Below are positions 1-7,738 of a stretch of 30,583 bases of DNA, in pieces. Origin of the DNA: a virus. Position numbers and translations under genes: made by a program. Below the pieces are notes generated by a model. The model saw nothing but the letters and a program-made list of their open reading frames with translations. It was not told where the DNA came from and did no database searches. Position 1 is the first letter of the stretch; every line of letters begins with the position of its first letter. The stretch spans positions 1 to 30,583 of IMG/VR virus record IMGVR_UViG_3300035180_004109; one strand, given 5' to 3'.

Positions 1-576
1 ATGAGATATTTACTCCTTATCCTCACGCTGTTTTTAGGACTCGCTGCATCTGCTCAGCTGCCATATTATAAGATAGTTAAAAGCTCATTTAATGACTCTA
101 CAACTATAAGCTTAGGGTCTCAGCAGTGGGTAGATATTAGCGTCGATACTACCTATTCAGCGCCAGACACCCTATTTATTGATCTTTACATCGGCCATAA
201 TCAGTCATGTCAATATACTGGAGATTTAATCTTATTCAAGGTTTCCACTGTGAGCTTTCATGCGATGGCGCTGAATGCAGATCACACTACAAGGCATATT
301 GGCTTTACAATGCCAGCAACATGGGATTGTGCTGATACCATTCCTTTTACTCTTGGTGCTAATAGTTGGGGACAGGGAGGATCGTTTGTGAGGGGCCTTT
401 TCTACGTCCCAACTACTGGCATATCAGAAATAACTCCCAATATGCCAGTAGCAAGCCGTCGATATTTCAATTTTGATGGTCAGCTCACCGAATCCCTTTC
501 GGGCCTCGTAATTGAGGAGCTTACCTACGCTAATGGTATGGTGACCAGAAGCAAAAAGTACATTACAGCGCAATAA
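1..576 (+). CDS. Secreted accessory protein with T9SS-like C-terminus
   Basis: The 191-residue protein starts with a clear signal peptide (short basic start, LLLILTLFLGL, cleavage near ASA-Q at residues 17-19). The body is beta-rich with a few cysteines and matches no family I know. The last ~40 residues (RYFNFDGQLTES, then GLVIEELTYANG, then SKKYI) have the pattern of a type A type IX secretion sorting domain: Y-x-x-x-G-x, a short turn, then G-L-V-I and a Y-x-N-G strand. This suggests Sec export followed by T9SS secretion or surface attachment; that is inferred from pattern only. It is read against the tail-fibre gene and the two 3' ends overlap by 14 bases, which argues it belongs to the phage genome as a cargo gene rather than to flanking host DNA. 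The upstream region is outside the window, so promoter and start cannot be checked. Confidence 0.7.
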   Translation: MRYLLLILTLFLGLAASAQLPYYKIVKSSFNDSTTISLGSQQWVDISVDTTYSAPDTLFIDLYIGHNQSCQYTGDLILFKVSTVSFHAMALNADHTTRHIGFTMPATWDCADTIPFTLGANSWGQGGSFVRGLFYVPTTGISEITPNMPVASRRYFNFDGQLTESLSGLVIEELTYANGMVTRSKKYITAQ

Positions 577-1687
577 ATGAGATACTTGATAACCATATTC
601 CTATTGGCGATATTCCTGTTGTAACGGTACCGTCAGTATGTACAGTTACCGTAAAAGGCGTTGTACTACCTCCTGAATCATAATTCATAGAAAAAGTCTC
701 ATCCTGACTAGGCCTGTATCCTGATGGCAATGTGAATACTGGGTTTAAGTGTGCACCTGATGTCGAACTACCACAAAACCCACTCAGCTGCACCCTCCCA
801 CATCTGTCTTTCATAAATCTCGGTGTGGGGCTTCCTGCGCTCCAGCCTGTGCCGAAGGTCGTCACTACCTGCCAGCTGCCGGACTGCCACTGATCGACGA
901 GTGACCATACGTTCGCGCCCTGATAGCTCAGGGTCGCCCAGTCTCCGTGCCTGTAGGTATAGTCGCGGCCCTGTGGTGTGAGGATATTGGCTCCTGATGT
1001 CAGCGTGATCTCGTCAGAGTCGACAGCGCCGACGAATCGCACTACGATATTAGTCCCTACCTCGACACCGCCGATGCCACCGTTGATCTGCACGAGTGTG
1101 GTGCCATTCACAAAGGGCAGGTCGAAGCTATTGCCATCGGCAGCGAGCGAATACTGTCCTGCGCTGACGAGCGTCGCGGTACCTTTGGCGAAGCCGATAG
1201 ACTTCGTGAACTGTATGCCTTGCGTAGCCACCATATCGGCGATCAGATTCTCCTGACGCTTCATAGCGAGGATGCTCACAGCTCCTGCCGGAGGCGTACC
1301 TGCATATCCGATCACGGCCTTTGTGATCTTGTAGGTGTCAATCCCTGCACCTCCGATAGCGAATATTTTCAGCCCTGCCGGATCGTATGTCACATCAGTA
1401 GTCCAGTACCATGTGAGTAGTGGATTCACCGTCTCATCTATACCGACGAGATCAGCATCTACAAAGCAAACCTCACCATTAAGCATCAGGATACCCGCTG
1501 TGGTGCCCTGATTAGAGCCTCCACGCGGCACGATATTACAGCCTGTGATGATATAGCTATCCTGACCGTTCAGCGTGGCAGCGCCGCCGATGGCTTCTGC
1601 CGCTGCATCCTGCATTAGTTCAAAATCATCCTGTACTATCGGCATTCCGCCGTTGGTGGCACTCGTGCCTGTGTCAAATCTTCTCAT
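563..1687 (-). CDS. Putative tail fibre / distal tail protein
   Basis: This 374-residue protein is the last gene of late operon 1, where Mu-like phages keep host-recognition fibres. The N-terminal ~130 residues (MRRFDTGTSATNGG, then VQDDFELMQDAAAEAIGG) resemble the virion-attachment part of Bacteroidota phage fibres. The middle is Gly/Thr-rich beta sequence. The C-terminal part, from about residue 270, holds the W-x-x-G-S and F-M-K-D-x-x-G-R-V-x-L-S-G motif seen in trimeric fibre heads. I found no variable-repeat signature and no reverse transcriptase, so the fibre does not look like a diversity-generating target. Its start lies 10 bases after the stop of the preceding tail gene. The receptor is unknown. 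Confidence 0.65.
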   Translation of the reverse strand: MRRFDTGTSATNGGMPIVQDDFELMQDAAAEAIGGAATLNGQDSYIITGCNIVPRGGSNQGTTAGILMLNGEVCFVDADLVGIDETVNPLLTWYWTTDVTYDPAGLKIFAIGGAGIDTYKITKAVIGYAGTPPAGAVSILAMKRQENLIADMVATQGIQFTKSIGFAKGTATLVSAGQYSLAADGNSFDLPFVNGTTLVQINGGIGGVEVGTNIVVRFVGAVDSDEITLTSGANILTPQGRDYTYRHGDWATLSYQGANVWSLVDQWQSGSWQVVTTFGTGWSAGSPTPRFMKDRCGRVQLSGFCGSSTSGAHLNPVFTLPSGYRPSQDETFSMNYDSGGSTTPFTVTVHTDGTVTTGISPIGIWLSSISFIAL

Positions 1688-1697
1688 TTATTTTTGT

Positions 1698-2252
1698 TTA
1701 ATAGTTTACAATCGAATATCTCGTACCTGCCTGTCTGTATTTATTGACCCATGCTTTCATCTTGGCTACGAATAGCAGATCGGTCGTCACATCTGCGAGC
1801 GCCGTGGGCACATTGATGAGGAAATCTGCCTCATCGTCAAACTCTCCCATATTGTACAGATAGAGCGGCGGTGTGTGCGCCTCACTCGCATTGTACAGAT
1901 AGAGCGGCGGACGTGCCTCGGCATTATTCCAAACATAGGTCACGGGCAGCGCATTGGGAAAGTCAATGATATAGATCGCGTTGGGCGTGTTGGGCACATA
2001 GGTGCCGTCTGTGGAGTTCCAGTTCCATGCATTGAGCCCCCCGTTAAATTTATCGTTCAGCAGCTGCTCCAGGGAGATCACCTGACCTGTGATGGACAGT
2101 TCATAGAGCGTTTCATTTTTGAAAGCAATGAATGTCTGGTACAATTCTGACAGCGGTTTCAGAAGCGCATTCAGCCAGTCGTTCATCTTTGTCTTATTCA
2201 GAAACCATGGCAGCAGCCAGCTCACGAGATATGACCATATCACACTAAACAT
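1698..2252 (-). CDS. Uncharacterised tail-tip or baseplate protein
   Basis: This protein of 184 residues begins with a Trp-rich amphipathic stretch (residues 1-20, then helices to about 60) and continues as a compact Asn/Tyr-rich domain. It starts inside the last codons of the baseplate J-like gene (8-base overlap) and precedes the fibre gene. That is where Mu-like phages keep gp48-type proteins that join baseplate and fibre, so a connector role is likely from position only. Residues of about 115-140 carry a 13-residue tandem duplication, PPLYLYN followed by ASEAHT and a second PPLYLYN. The TAA stop at 1698 is followed by the fibre ATG after 10 bases. Confidence 0.5.
   Translation of the reverse strand: MFSVIWSYLVSWLLPWFLNKTKMNDWLNALLKPLSELYQTFIAFKNETLYELSITGQVISLEQLLNDKFNGGLNAWNWNSTDGTYVPNTPNAIYIIDFPNALPVTYVWNNAEARPPLYLYNASEAHTPPLYLYNMGEFDDEADFLINVPTALADVTTDLLFVAKMKAWVNKYRQAGTRYSIVNY
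1851..1910. repeat. 21-bp direct repeat (in-frame micro-duplication)
   Basis: The same 21 bases (starting ATTGTACAGATAGAG, ending CGGCGG) occur at 1851-1871 and 1890-1910, a period of 39 bases or 13 codons. The repeat lies within the minus-strand tail gene and gives the duplicated PPLYLYN peptide. The two copies are identical at the DNA level, which suggests a recent slippage-type duplication. Confidence 0.85.
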
Positions 2253-3096
2253 ATGGTACGTAGGTTATCGTAGTGGACAAAGGATAGGCAGGGTCGATGC
2301 TCAGGTATCCGGCATTCGAAGCGTACTGACCAATGATCGGAGCATATGGGAGCAGTCCATAGGTGGCCTGTGCATCAGTGAGGCGAGGGTCTACGACACC
2401 GGGTACACGCTGTATCGCATCCGTCTGAGCGGTGAGATTGTAGACACCATTAAATGTCAGATTGCCGATGAAGTTATTGATCGCGGCCTCGACAGCTGGC
2501 TGCAATACCGCCAGATCGACGAGCGGATCATAGTAGATGGTGTAGGACAGGCGCAGCAAATCCGCAGTATAACTCACACAGGTGATCGCGGGGCCTGCAT
2601 ACTTGATCTTCTGATAGTAGGCATTGAAGGCTACGAGCTGCGGCGCAGACAGCGGAGCGATAGACGTACCGTCAAAGATCGCCGCCTTGATCAGTATCCC
2701 TGTGGCTCCGCGCTCGATGGCGGCGCATCTGTTTACGATGCGATTGGCAGGGGTCACGGTGGCATACTGCCATTTGTTATTTATCAGCGTCAGCGGGTCT
2801 CCGTATTGGAAAATGAAAGCCTGCTGCTGATACCAGAGCAGTGTGCCAGGTATCTTATTGGCTATCGTGGTATTGACCACATTCAGAAAGCTATCCCACA
2901 GCGTCTCCAGCGTATTCATAGACACTGCGACGATGTAGCACATGAGTCTCCAGACTGCCACGCGGCTCGGACTGTTGCCGAGATCGGTCAGAAGCTGCGG
3001 GAGGTTCTCCACTGTAGGCAGCAGCCCGGACAGTGATGTCATCGTGTTTTTCTCATTGACGATGCTCTGATATATTGTTGATACTGATCTTGCCAT
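2245..3096 (-). CDS. Baseplate J-like protein (Mu gp47-like)
   Basis: The protein has 283 residues. The N-terminal half is helical with many short hydrophobic segments (RVAVWRLMCYIVAV). The C-terminal half, from about residue 150, has the baseplate J pattern: a Y-x-Q-K-I-K-Y-A-G stretch, alternating strands (RLSYTIYYD), a helix (AVEAAINNFIGNL) and a D-A-I-Q-R-V-P-G-V-V-D end motif. Baseplate J proteins form the wedge that links tube and sheath to fibres. It lies between the LysM tail protein and the fibre-proximal genes, as expected. It is shorter than Mu gp47 (about 360), so the family call rests on C-terminal pattern plus position. The start is 2 bases after the preceding gene's stop at 3098. 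Confidence 0.6.
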   Translation of the reverse strand: MARSVSTIYQSIVNEKNTMTSLSGLLPTVENLPQLLTDLGNSPSRVAVWRLMCYIVAVSMNTLETLWDSFLNVVNTTIANKIPGTLLWYQQQAFIFQYGDPLTLINNKWQYATVTPANRIVNRCAAIERGATGILIKAAIFDGTSIAPLSAPQLVAFNAYYQKIKYAGPAITCVSYTADLLRLSYTIYYDPLVDLAVLQPAVEAAINNFIGNLTFNGVYNLTAQTDAIQRVPGVVDPRLTDAQATYGLLPYAPIIGQYASNAGYLSIDPAYPLSTTITYVPYV

Positions 3097-3097
3097 T

Positions 3098-3964
3098 TTA
3101 GGATATGTTTATTGTTAAAGTCATTGCGCTGCCTGTCACATCTCCATTGATATCAGCTCCGACATCTGTCCACTCGGCAGGGCTGAGCGGCGCCATAAAG
3201 AATAAGTAAATGTGATCGTACAGCGGCAGCGGCTCACTGACGAGCGAATCCGAGCTACCCATTGGATGATAGCTGGAGAAATCACCATTAAATGCGATGA
3301 AGTTTCTGCCACTGGGGAATGTACAGTTAGTCACGCTATACTCAGCAGTCGCACTGATGCTGAGACCTGAGATAGTGACTCCGTAGATCCCCGCAAACGA
3401 AGCCATTCGGATGATCGTCCCCGCTCCGTCTACCATCAGAAATAGCTGTGTAGCTACTGTGAATCCATCAGCAGTATGATATTGTACCCTGAAAATATAG
3501 GTACCTGCACCACGAGCGCTGAATGTATAATCTGTAGCTGCGGATATCGTATCAGATACGATGGAGGTCGGTGTCATGCCAGTCCAGAAGTCTCCTGTCA
3601 CAGATGCAGGACTCATAGTATCTGTGCCGCTCAGCGTCAGCGAGCTAAATGGCACACTGAATGTCCAGTTGTCACCGCCGCCATTGGCTACAGTGACGGG
3701 CTCCAGTCCGAATGCAAAGCCGGAGACATGCGTCAGTACAGTGCCGCCTTTCGGCTTGATCCCTGCGGCTTTGATATCGGCCAGCATCTTAGCATCTGTC
3801 GGAGCGCTTTTGATCAGCAGTATCTGGCCTCCGGTGAGGATGGTCGCGTAGCCATCAGCAAGCGCATTGTCAGCGATCAGCGCAGCTGCACCCTCGACAC
3901 TACCGTACTCCTGCACGGCGATGTCGAAGATGTTTTGTCCATTCTCTACAGTGATCTGTCTCAT
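3098..3964 (-). CDS. LysM-type tail protein with beta C-terminal domain
   Basis: Residues 1-50 form a LysM-like module: ITVENGQNIFDIAVQEYGS, then a helix with A-L-I-A-D-N-A-L-A-D-G, then L-x-x-G-Q-x-L-L-I. In contractile-tail phages such modules occur in gpX-type or hub-adaptor proteins that hold the tail tip together. Residues 85-288 are Ser/Thr/Gly-rich beta sequence unlike a classical gpX, possibly an exposed or carbohydrate-binding domain. The protein has 288 residues. The ATG overlaps the stop of the membrane-anchored protein before it (4 bases), so the two are probably translationally coupled. The lysis genes immediately upstream raise the alternative that it is a cell-wall-binding lysis accessory. 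Confidence 0.55.
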   Translation of the reverse strand: MRQITVENGQNIFDIAVQEYGSVEGAAALIADNALADGYATILTGGQILLIKSAPTDAKMLADIKAAGIKPKGGTVLTHVSGFAFGLEPVTVANGGGDNWTFSVPFSSLTLSGTDTMSPASVTGDFWTGMTPTSIVSDTISAATDYTFSARGAGTYIFRVQYHTADGFTVATQLFLMVDGAGTIIRMASFAGIYGVTISGLSISATAEYSVTNCTFPSGRNFIAFNGDFSSYHPMGSSDSLVSEPLPLYDHIYLFFMAPLSPAEWTDVGADINGDVTGSAMTLTINIS

Positions 3965-4590
3965 TTCTTTTTAAAATTGATCTTCATCAGCAGCTCGCCC
4001 TGATGCGTCAGGTTCTTAGCGTCAAATCCATATCCGATCATAAACCTGTCAGCGATCACGACATCAGCCTTGAGGCCGAGGCCCCAGTAGTTCTCTTTGC
4101 CGAGACCGAAGGCTCCGGCATATACCTGAAACATAGCCGAGCGCGGATGCTCTACGACGGTAGTGGTCACGGTCTCCATGCGGATAGTCTCAGGTGTGAG
4201 GTTGACGTAGTTTACTTTCCAGTCTACGACCTCATTGCCTGTCACGGTGGCGTGAGCTTCGGCCCTGTAGTGATTCGGGACGAGCGTGTCGACGCAGTAG
4301 AAGTTTGTATCCGCACAGTTAGCGCCGCTCAGGGTCTCGCAGCTGCCCAGCTCCATCGCCTTCGCGCTGTGATCCTCTGTGTGACGGATCCTGACAGATG
4401 CCTTATTGAAAACGGGCTTCATCGCCGTGTCCCTCACTGCGATCACGGAGTCGCGGTACGTGATGACCGTCGACTCCGTGACAGGCGGACAGTCTGCACG
4501 GTGCACTTTGATGCCTACGGCAATACTCGTGCAGAGTAGCACGAGCAGCACCACGTTCAAAGCAGCTGATATGATAAAAGGTTTGTTCAT
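3961..4590 (-). CDS. Membrane-anchored lysis-cassette protein, spanin candidate
   Basis: The 209-residue protein has one N-terminal membrane segment (residues 6-27, ISAALNVVLLVLLCTSIAVG). A polar periplasmic region with three to four cysteines follows. The last ~55 residues show alternating strands (FQVYAGAFGLG, WGLGLKADVV, FMIGYGFDAK, ELLMKINF) typical of beta hairpins of outer-membrane proteins. The gene directly follows the endolysin (4-base overlap), the normal place for spanins. I infer a protein spanning from inner membrane to outer membrane, a layout different from known two-gene (Rz/Rz1) or lipoprotein-type u-spanins. A structural tail role cannot be excluded, because the next gene is a tail gene. 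Confidence 0.5.
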   Translation of the reverse strand: MNKPFIISAALNVVLLVLLCTSIAVGIKVHRADCPPVTESTVITYRDSVIAVRDTAMKPVFNKASVRIRHTEDHSAKAMELGSCETLSGANCADTNFYCVDTLVPNHYRAEAHATVTGNEVVDWKVNYVNLTPETIRMETVTTTVVEHPRSAMFQVYAGAFGLGKENYWGLGLKADVVIADRFMIGYGFDAKNLTHQGELLMKINFKKK

Positions 4591-5177
4591 GGCTTGCTGG
4601 TAGCTACCATCGCTATTTGATTGTTCTGAAAGAATACAAAGTCGGTCATGCGGTTAAACCATCCATCGGTGAAAGTCCAGAGGCTCGTAGTATGCTGCGG
4701 CAGGTGGCTCAGAAACTTAAAGCGGTCAGTGATCAGCGTCTGATACAGCTCCTGCTGATTGGCTCTGTTGATCGCCAAAAGCGTACCCACTCCGAATACG
4801 CCGTCTACCTGTATGCCGAGTGCCCGCTGCACATCCCGGATCGGGATGGCTGCACCGCTACCCCAGCACCACTCTGCGAGCACCTCGGCGATGTTCTGGT
4901 TCTTGATCTGGTCACCGTGTACGACATCCCAGTAGCCGTCTTTGTAGATATGCTCCCACTTGTCTGTGGGCATGATCATAAACTCAGGGTGCGTATTGCC
5001 CCCGTAGTAGTGTTTCCACGTCCTGTAGGTGATGCCCTTGTTGGTTTCGCCTCCGGGGTCTTTAGGATTGTTTACCCAGCCGCCCTCCCACTTCAGTATG
5101 AACGGGACGATACGGTGACAGTCCGCACTGTGGCAGACTGTAGACAAACAGAGTAGTAGGATGATGAGTGCTCTCAT
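4587..5177 (-). CDS. Endolysin, GH108-type muramidase
   Basis: This 196-residue enzyme cuts the glycan strands of peptidoglycan at lysis. Residues 1-20 form a signal peptide (MRALIILLLCLSTVCHSAD), so it is exported by Sec rather than depending on holin pores alone. The catalytic motif K-W-E-G-G-W-V-N-N-P-x-D-P-G-G-x-T-x-x-G-I-T lies at residues 29-50, with the likely catalytic Glu31. The C-terminal half (LGIQVDGVFGVGTLLAINR and later W-F-N-R) matches the peptidoglycan-binding domain that accompanies GH108. Its length is normal for the family. It overlaps the holin-like gene before it and the membrane-anchored gene after it by 4 bases each, a compact lysis cassette inside the tail operon. Confidence 0.9.
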   Translation of the reverse strand: MRALIILLLCLSTVCHSADCHRIVPFILKWEGGWVNNPKDPGGETNKGITYRTWKHYYGGNTHPEFMIMPTDKWEHIYKDGYWDVVHGDQIKNQNIAEVLAEWCWGSGAAIPIRDVQRALGIQVDGVFGVGTLLAINRANQQELYQTLITDRFKFLSHLPQHTTSLWTFTDGWFNRMTDFVFFQNNQIAMVATSKP

Positions 5178-5407
5178 TTTTTCTTTTCTATTTTGGTTTC
5201 GCTCTCCAGTATGCCTTCGTACAGGGCCGTAGCCGGAGGCGTAGATTTCTTAGTATCCTTTTCGATCACCGTGAGGCGTACCTCGTGATCCCATATCTTC
5301 TCGTGATCCTTCCACAGCAGCCCGAATGAGCCTCCGCTAAACATGACCGTCAGCGTGAGCATGGCGGTGTGAATGAGGTTTTTAGGTGTATTGTCTGCTG
5401 CTGCCAT
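5174..5407 (-). CDS. Small one-membrane-span protein, holin candidate
   Basis: The protein has 77 residues: a short N-terminus, one membrane segment (residues 13-32, TAMLTLTVMFSGGSFGLLW), and a highly charged C-terminal tail ending ESETKIEKKK. One-span proteins with charged tails next to an endolysin are typical of class III holins or of release-regulating proteins. I assign holin by context only. The stop overlaps the endolysin ATG by 4 bases. With a signal-peptide endolysin, the holin could act by collapsing membrane potential (pinholin type); that is inference. Confidence 0.55.
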   Translation of the reverse strand: MAAADNTPKNLIHTAMLTLTVMFSGGSFGLLWKDHEKIWDHEVRLTVIEKDTKKSTPPATALYEGILESETKIEKKK

Positions 5408-5408
5408 C

Positions 5409-5696
5409 TTAATAGTTTGCGTCTATGTTTATACCATCCGATCCGACACTGAGGTTTTGCACGATCATGCCGTCGCGGACTAATTCTTTTCTCATCGCCC
5501 TGAGCAGATCGCCGGGGCCTTCGTCATCCAGATAGCTCTGGGCACCTATGCCGATCAGCGGATTCTGCTTGTAGTCTCCGGGCTCAGCCATTAGCAGATG
5601 CTTCTGATGCTGCTGCGTACTATCGCCTACGGCAAAATCCCCGTCACGTATGATCAGGTCATTGTCGTCACCGAGTAGTATATCTGTTACTTTCAT
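5409..5696 (-). CDS. Baseplate wedge protein, gp46/gpW-like
   Basis: The 95-residue protein starts MKVTDILLGDDNDLIIRDGDF, then V-G-D-S-T-Q-Q-H-x-x-x-L-L-M-A-E-P-G-D-x-K-Q-N-P-x-x-G-I-G. This pattern is shared by Mu gp46 / T4 gp25-like wedge proteins of Bacteroidota phages. These proteins sit at the sheath-baseplate junction and start sheath assembly. Length fits the family. The ATG overlaps the stop of the 53-residue gene before it by one base (TAATG), so translation is probably coupled. Confidence 0.75.
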   Translation of the reverse strand: MKVTDILLGDDNDLIIRDGDFAVGDSTQQHQKHLLMAEPGDYKQNPLIGIGAQSYLDDEGPGDLLRAMRKELVRDGMIVQNLSVGSDGINIDANY

Positions 5697-5857
5697 TACC
5701 CTATGGCACTTATCAATGAATCAGTTATCGCTTTCTCGATCATCTCTTTAGTCGGAGCTCCATGTATTTCTATTTTCTCGACCAGAGTCTTGATATTGAT
5801 CTGCTGTCCGCGCTTACTGCGTATGATTCTCGTTGGTTGTTTGCGTCCTTTTTTCAT
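5696..5857 (-). CDS. 53-residue protein resembling the tape-measure C-terminus
   Basis: This short gene has an A-rich leader (AAAAAACAAACAAT) just before its ATG and ends with a stop that overlaps the next ATG. The product starts MKKGRKQPTRIIRSKRG and continues NIKTLVEKIEIHG, then TKEMIEKAITDSLISAIG. The second half lines up with the last ~40 residues of the tape measure encoded just upstream: a strand ending in V/M-x-x-L-E-I-x-I-x-G followed by an amphipathic helix I-E-x-A-V/I-x-x-x-x-x-x-A-I. The N-terminus is basic. I infer duplication of the tape-measure tail, giving a small baseplate or tape-cap protein. I know no characterised homologue. Confidence 0.7.
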   Translation of the reverse strand: MKKGRKQPTRIIRSKRGQQINIKTLVEKIEIHGAPTKEMIEKAITDSLISAIG

Positions 5858-5869
5858 ATTGTTTGTTTT

Positions 5870-7735
5870 TTATTTAGCTGTAGCGCTTGCGATAGCCCTT
5901 GTCATTCCCTCCTCGACGGCGCGTTCTATCTGCGTTTGCATTTCGGCTACGCCGCCATATATTTTGATCTCCAGAGTCTCTATCATCTTGCCGACTGTCA
6001 CGGTTATATTTTTGACACCGCCACCGCTCACGGCGTTCAGTCCTGCTTCTGTTTTGGCTCCGGCTTCCTTGTCGTCTTTTTTGTCATCAGCTGCCGAGTC
6101 TACCTTACTGTTTTTGTAGTTATCCTTCAGCAGCTCCTCAGGAGTCTTTTCTTTCTTGGTATCATTGGTGACTTTGATCTCATGATCCTTATTCCAGCTC
6201 TTAGTGCCTTCGGCTTCGCCCTTCTTGTATGCACCGCCGATGTCAGCGCCTTTGAATGCCTTCACGCCCTGGACTACCATGCCCACGGGACTCAGATTGA
6301 GGGCGAGCTGACCTGCTGCCTTGGCAGCATCGGCCCAGCGGCCCTCCTTGATCGCGGCGATCGCGTCACCGATAGGCGAGAAGATGGATTTAAACAGCGA
6401 TCCAATGGCAGTGAAAACGACTTTAAATGTCTCCCACAGTCCGTAGATCACTTTGCGGAATCCCTCGAAGTTTTTCCATGCATAGATCACACCTGCCACG
6501 AGTGCGCCGATAGCCAGTACGACCCAGCCGACAGGTGAGGCGTAGAAGGCTGCATTCAGTGACCACTGAGCCACGGTGAGGGCACCTGTCACGACTCCGA
6601 GCACCGTCTTGGCACCTGCCAGTATCGTGGTGGCGATGGTCTCGCGCATCATCCATGTGTAGCTGAGCACCTGCCATATCTGATATGCCTTGTAGGCAGC
6701 AGCAGCACCGAGCACGAAGCCTGTCAGCTCCTCCAGTATGTCGGCGTTCTTTTCGGCCCAGCCGCATAGCACGGTGAAAACAGAGACCGTGTAGTCCAGT
6801 CCCTTATTGAAATAGTCCATGCTCATGGTGAGCACCTTGACGCTGCCGTCTACGATCGGCATGAACTTCGCGCCGATGGTGACGGCGAGGTCTTCGACTT
6901 CTGCCTTCATGGTTACCCACTTCTGTGTAGGTGTCTGCGCTGCTTTAGCCAAAGTCCCGTTAAATATCCCTCCTGCTTTAACGCCCTCATCCAGTGCCTT
7001 ATTAAGCACATCCATACTGATCGCGCCATCTGCAAGCTGCTTCTGCCAGTACTCATCCGATGAACCTGCGAGCGTCTGCATGAGTGCGAGCGGTTTGAAC
7101 CCATTATCCGTCATGGTCTTGAGCGTCTCAGTGGTGAGCTTGCCTTCTTTCTGCACGGTGGTGAATGCCTCCGTGAGTGCGTCAAACTTCTCGCCACCGC
7201 CTCCGGCTACCTCGCCGATGTTCTTGAGCATCGGGCTGATGGTGTCCTTGTCAGCTCCTGCGGTGAGGAGATTCTTAGCAGCAGATACGACACTGCCGCC
7301 GAGTTCTACGCGAAGCTTCTTGATGTCCTCGTAGACTTTGGCCCCGGTATTGAGGCCGAGGAGGTCGGTATAGTCGATCTTGGCTTTGGAGTCCTTCATG
7401 CCCATAGCGATAGATGCCATGATGCCAGCTCCTGCGATGACGAATGGATTTTTGATCAGCTTGCCGATACCACCGAAGGCACTTTCGACTCCTTCGGGTA
7501 TGGCAGATTTGATCGCGTCGAAACCACCTTTGACGGCGTCAGGCATAGCATCCTTGAGGCCGTCGAGGGAGGAGAGGCTGCTGCCTAGTTTCTTGGTAGC
7601 ATCAGTAGCGGACTCAGCAGCGCCTGTCAGTTTCTCCAGTGCGCCTTTGGCACCCTCAGAGCCTCCTGCGATCTTGGAGAGTGGCCCGGAGAGGCCATCC
7701 TTCATTTTCACTAAATACTCTACTGCTGCGCCCAT
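5870..7735 (-). CDS. Tail tape measure protein
   Basis: The protein has 621 residues. It sets tail length by occupying the tube during assembly and is later ejected. It is the longest tail gene and follows a frameshifting chaperone, the classic position. The N-terminus (EYLVKMKDGLSGPLSKIAGG) and Ala/Gly/Lys-rich helices are typical. Hydrophobic segments occur near residues 92-107 (FVIAGAGIMASIAMG) and in the middle third (VGWVVLAIGALVAGVIYAW), as in tape measures that enter the inner membrane. A Lys/Asp-rich linker (about 520-570) leads to a small C-terminal beta-alpha unit (ITVTVGKMIETLEIKIYGG, then IERAVEEGMTRAIASA). Its ATG lies 3 bases after the stop of the frameshifted chaperone. Confidence 0.85.
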   Translation of the reverse strand: MGAAVEYLVKMKDGLSGPLSKIAGGSEGAKGALEKLTGAAESATDATKKLGSSLSSLDGLKDAMPDAVKGGFDAIKSAIPEGVESAFGGIGKLIKNPFVIAGAGIMASIAMGMKDSKAKIDYTDLLGLNTGAKVYEDIKKLRVELGGSVVSAAKNLLTAGADKDTISPMLKNIGEVAGGGGEKFDALTEAFTTVQKEGKLTTETLKTMTDNGFKPLALMQTLAGSSDEYWQKQLADGAISMDVLNKALDEGVKAGGIFNGTLAKAAQTPTQKWVTMKAEVEDLAVTIGAKFMPIVDGSVKVLTMSMDYFNKGLDYTVSVFTVLCGWAEKNADILEELTGFVLGAAAAYKAYQIWQVLSYTWMMRETIATTILAGAKTVLGVVTGALTVAQWSLNAAFYASPVGWVVLAIGALVAGVIYAWKNFEGFRKVIYGLWETFKVVFTAIGSLFKSIFSPIGDAIAAIKEGRWADAAKAAGQLALNLSPVGMVVQGVKAFKGADIGGAYKKGEAEGTKSWNKDHEIKVTNDTKKEKTPEELLKDNYKNSKVDSAADDKKDDKEAGAKTEAGLNAVSGGGVKNITVTVGKMIETLEIKIYGGVAEMQTQIERAVEEGMTRAIASATAK

Positions 7736-7738
7736 TGC

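Noticed and set aside
563-1687. Tail fibre as target of a diversity-generating retroelement, as in the Bacteroides Hankyphage
   Set aside because: No reverse transcriptase, no template repeat and no variable-repeat pattern are visible in the window.
2119-3036. 305-codon plus-strand ORF
   Set aside because: It is antisense to the baseplate J-like gene. The product is Arg/Ile-rich without family features, and the minus frame has protein-like composition and operon spacing.
5762-6538. 258-codon plus-strand ORF with hydrophobic, Cys/Phe-rich product
   Set aside because: Antisense to the tape measure and the 53-residue gene; no leader, and the composition is that of a reverse-complement shadow.
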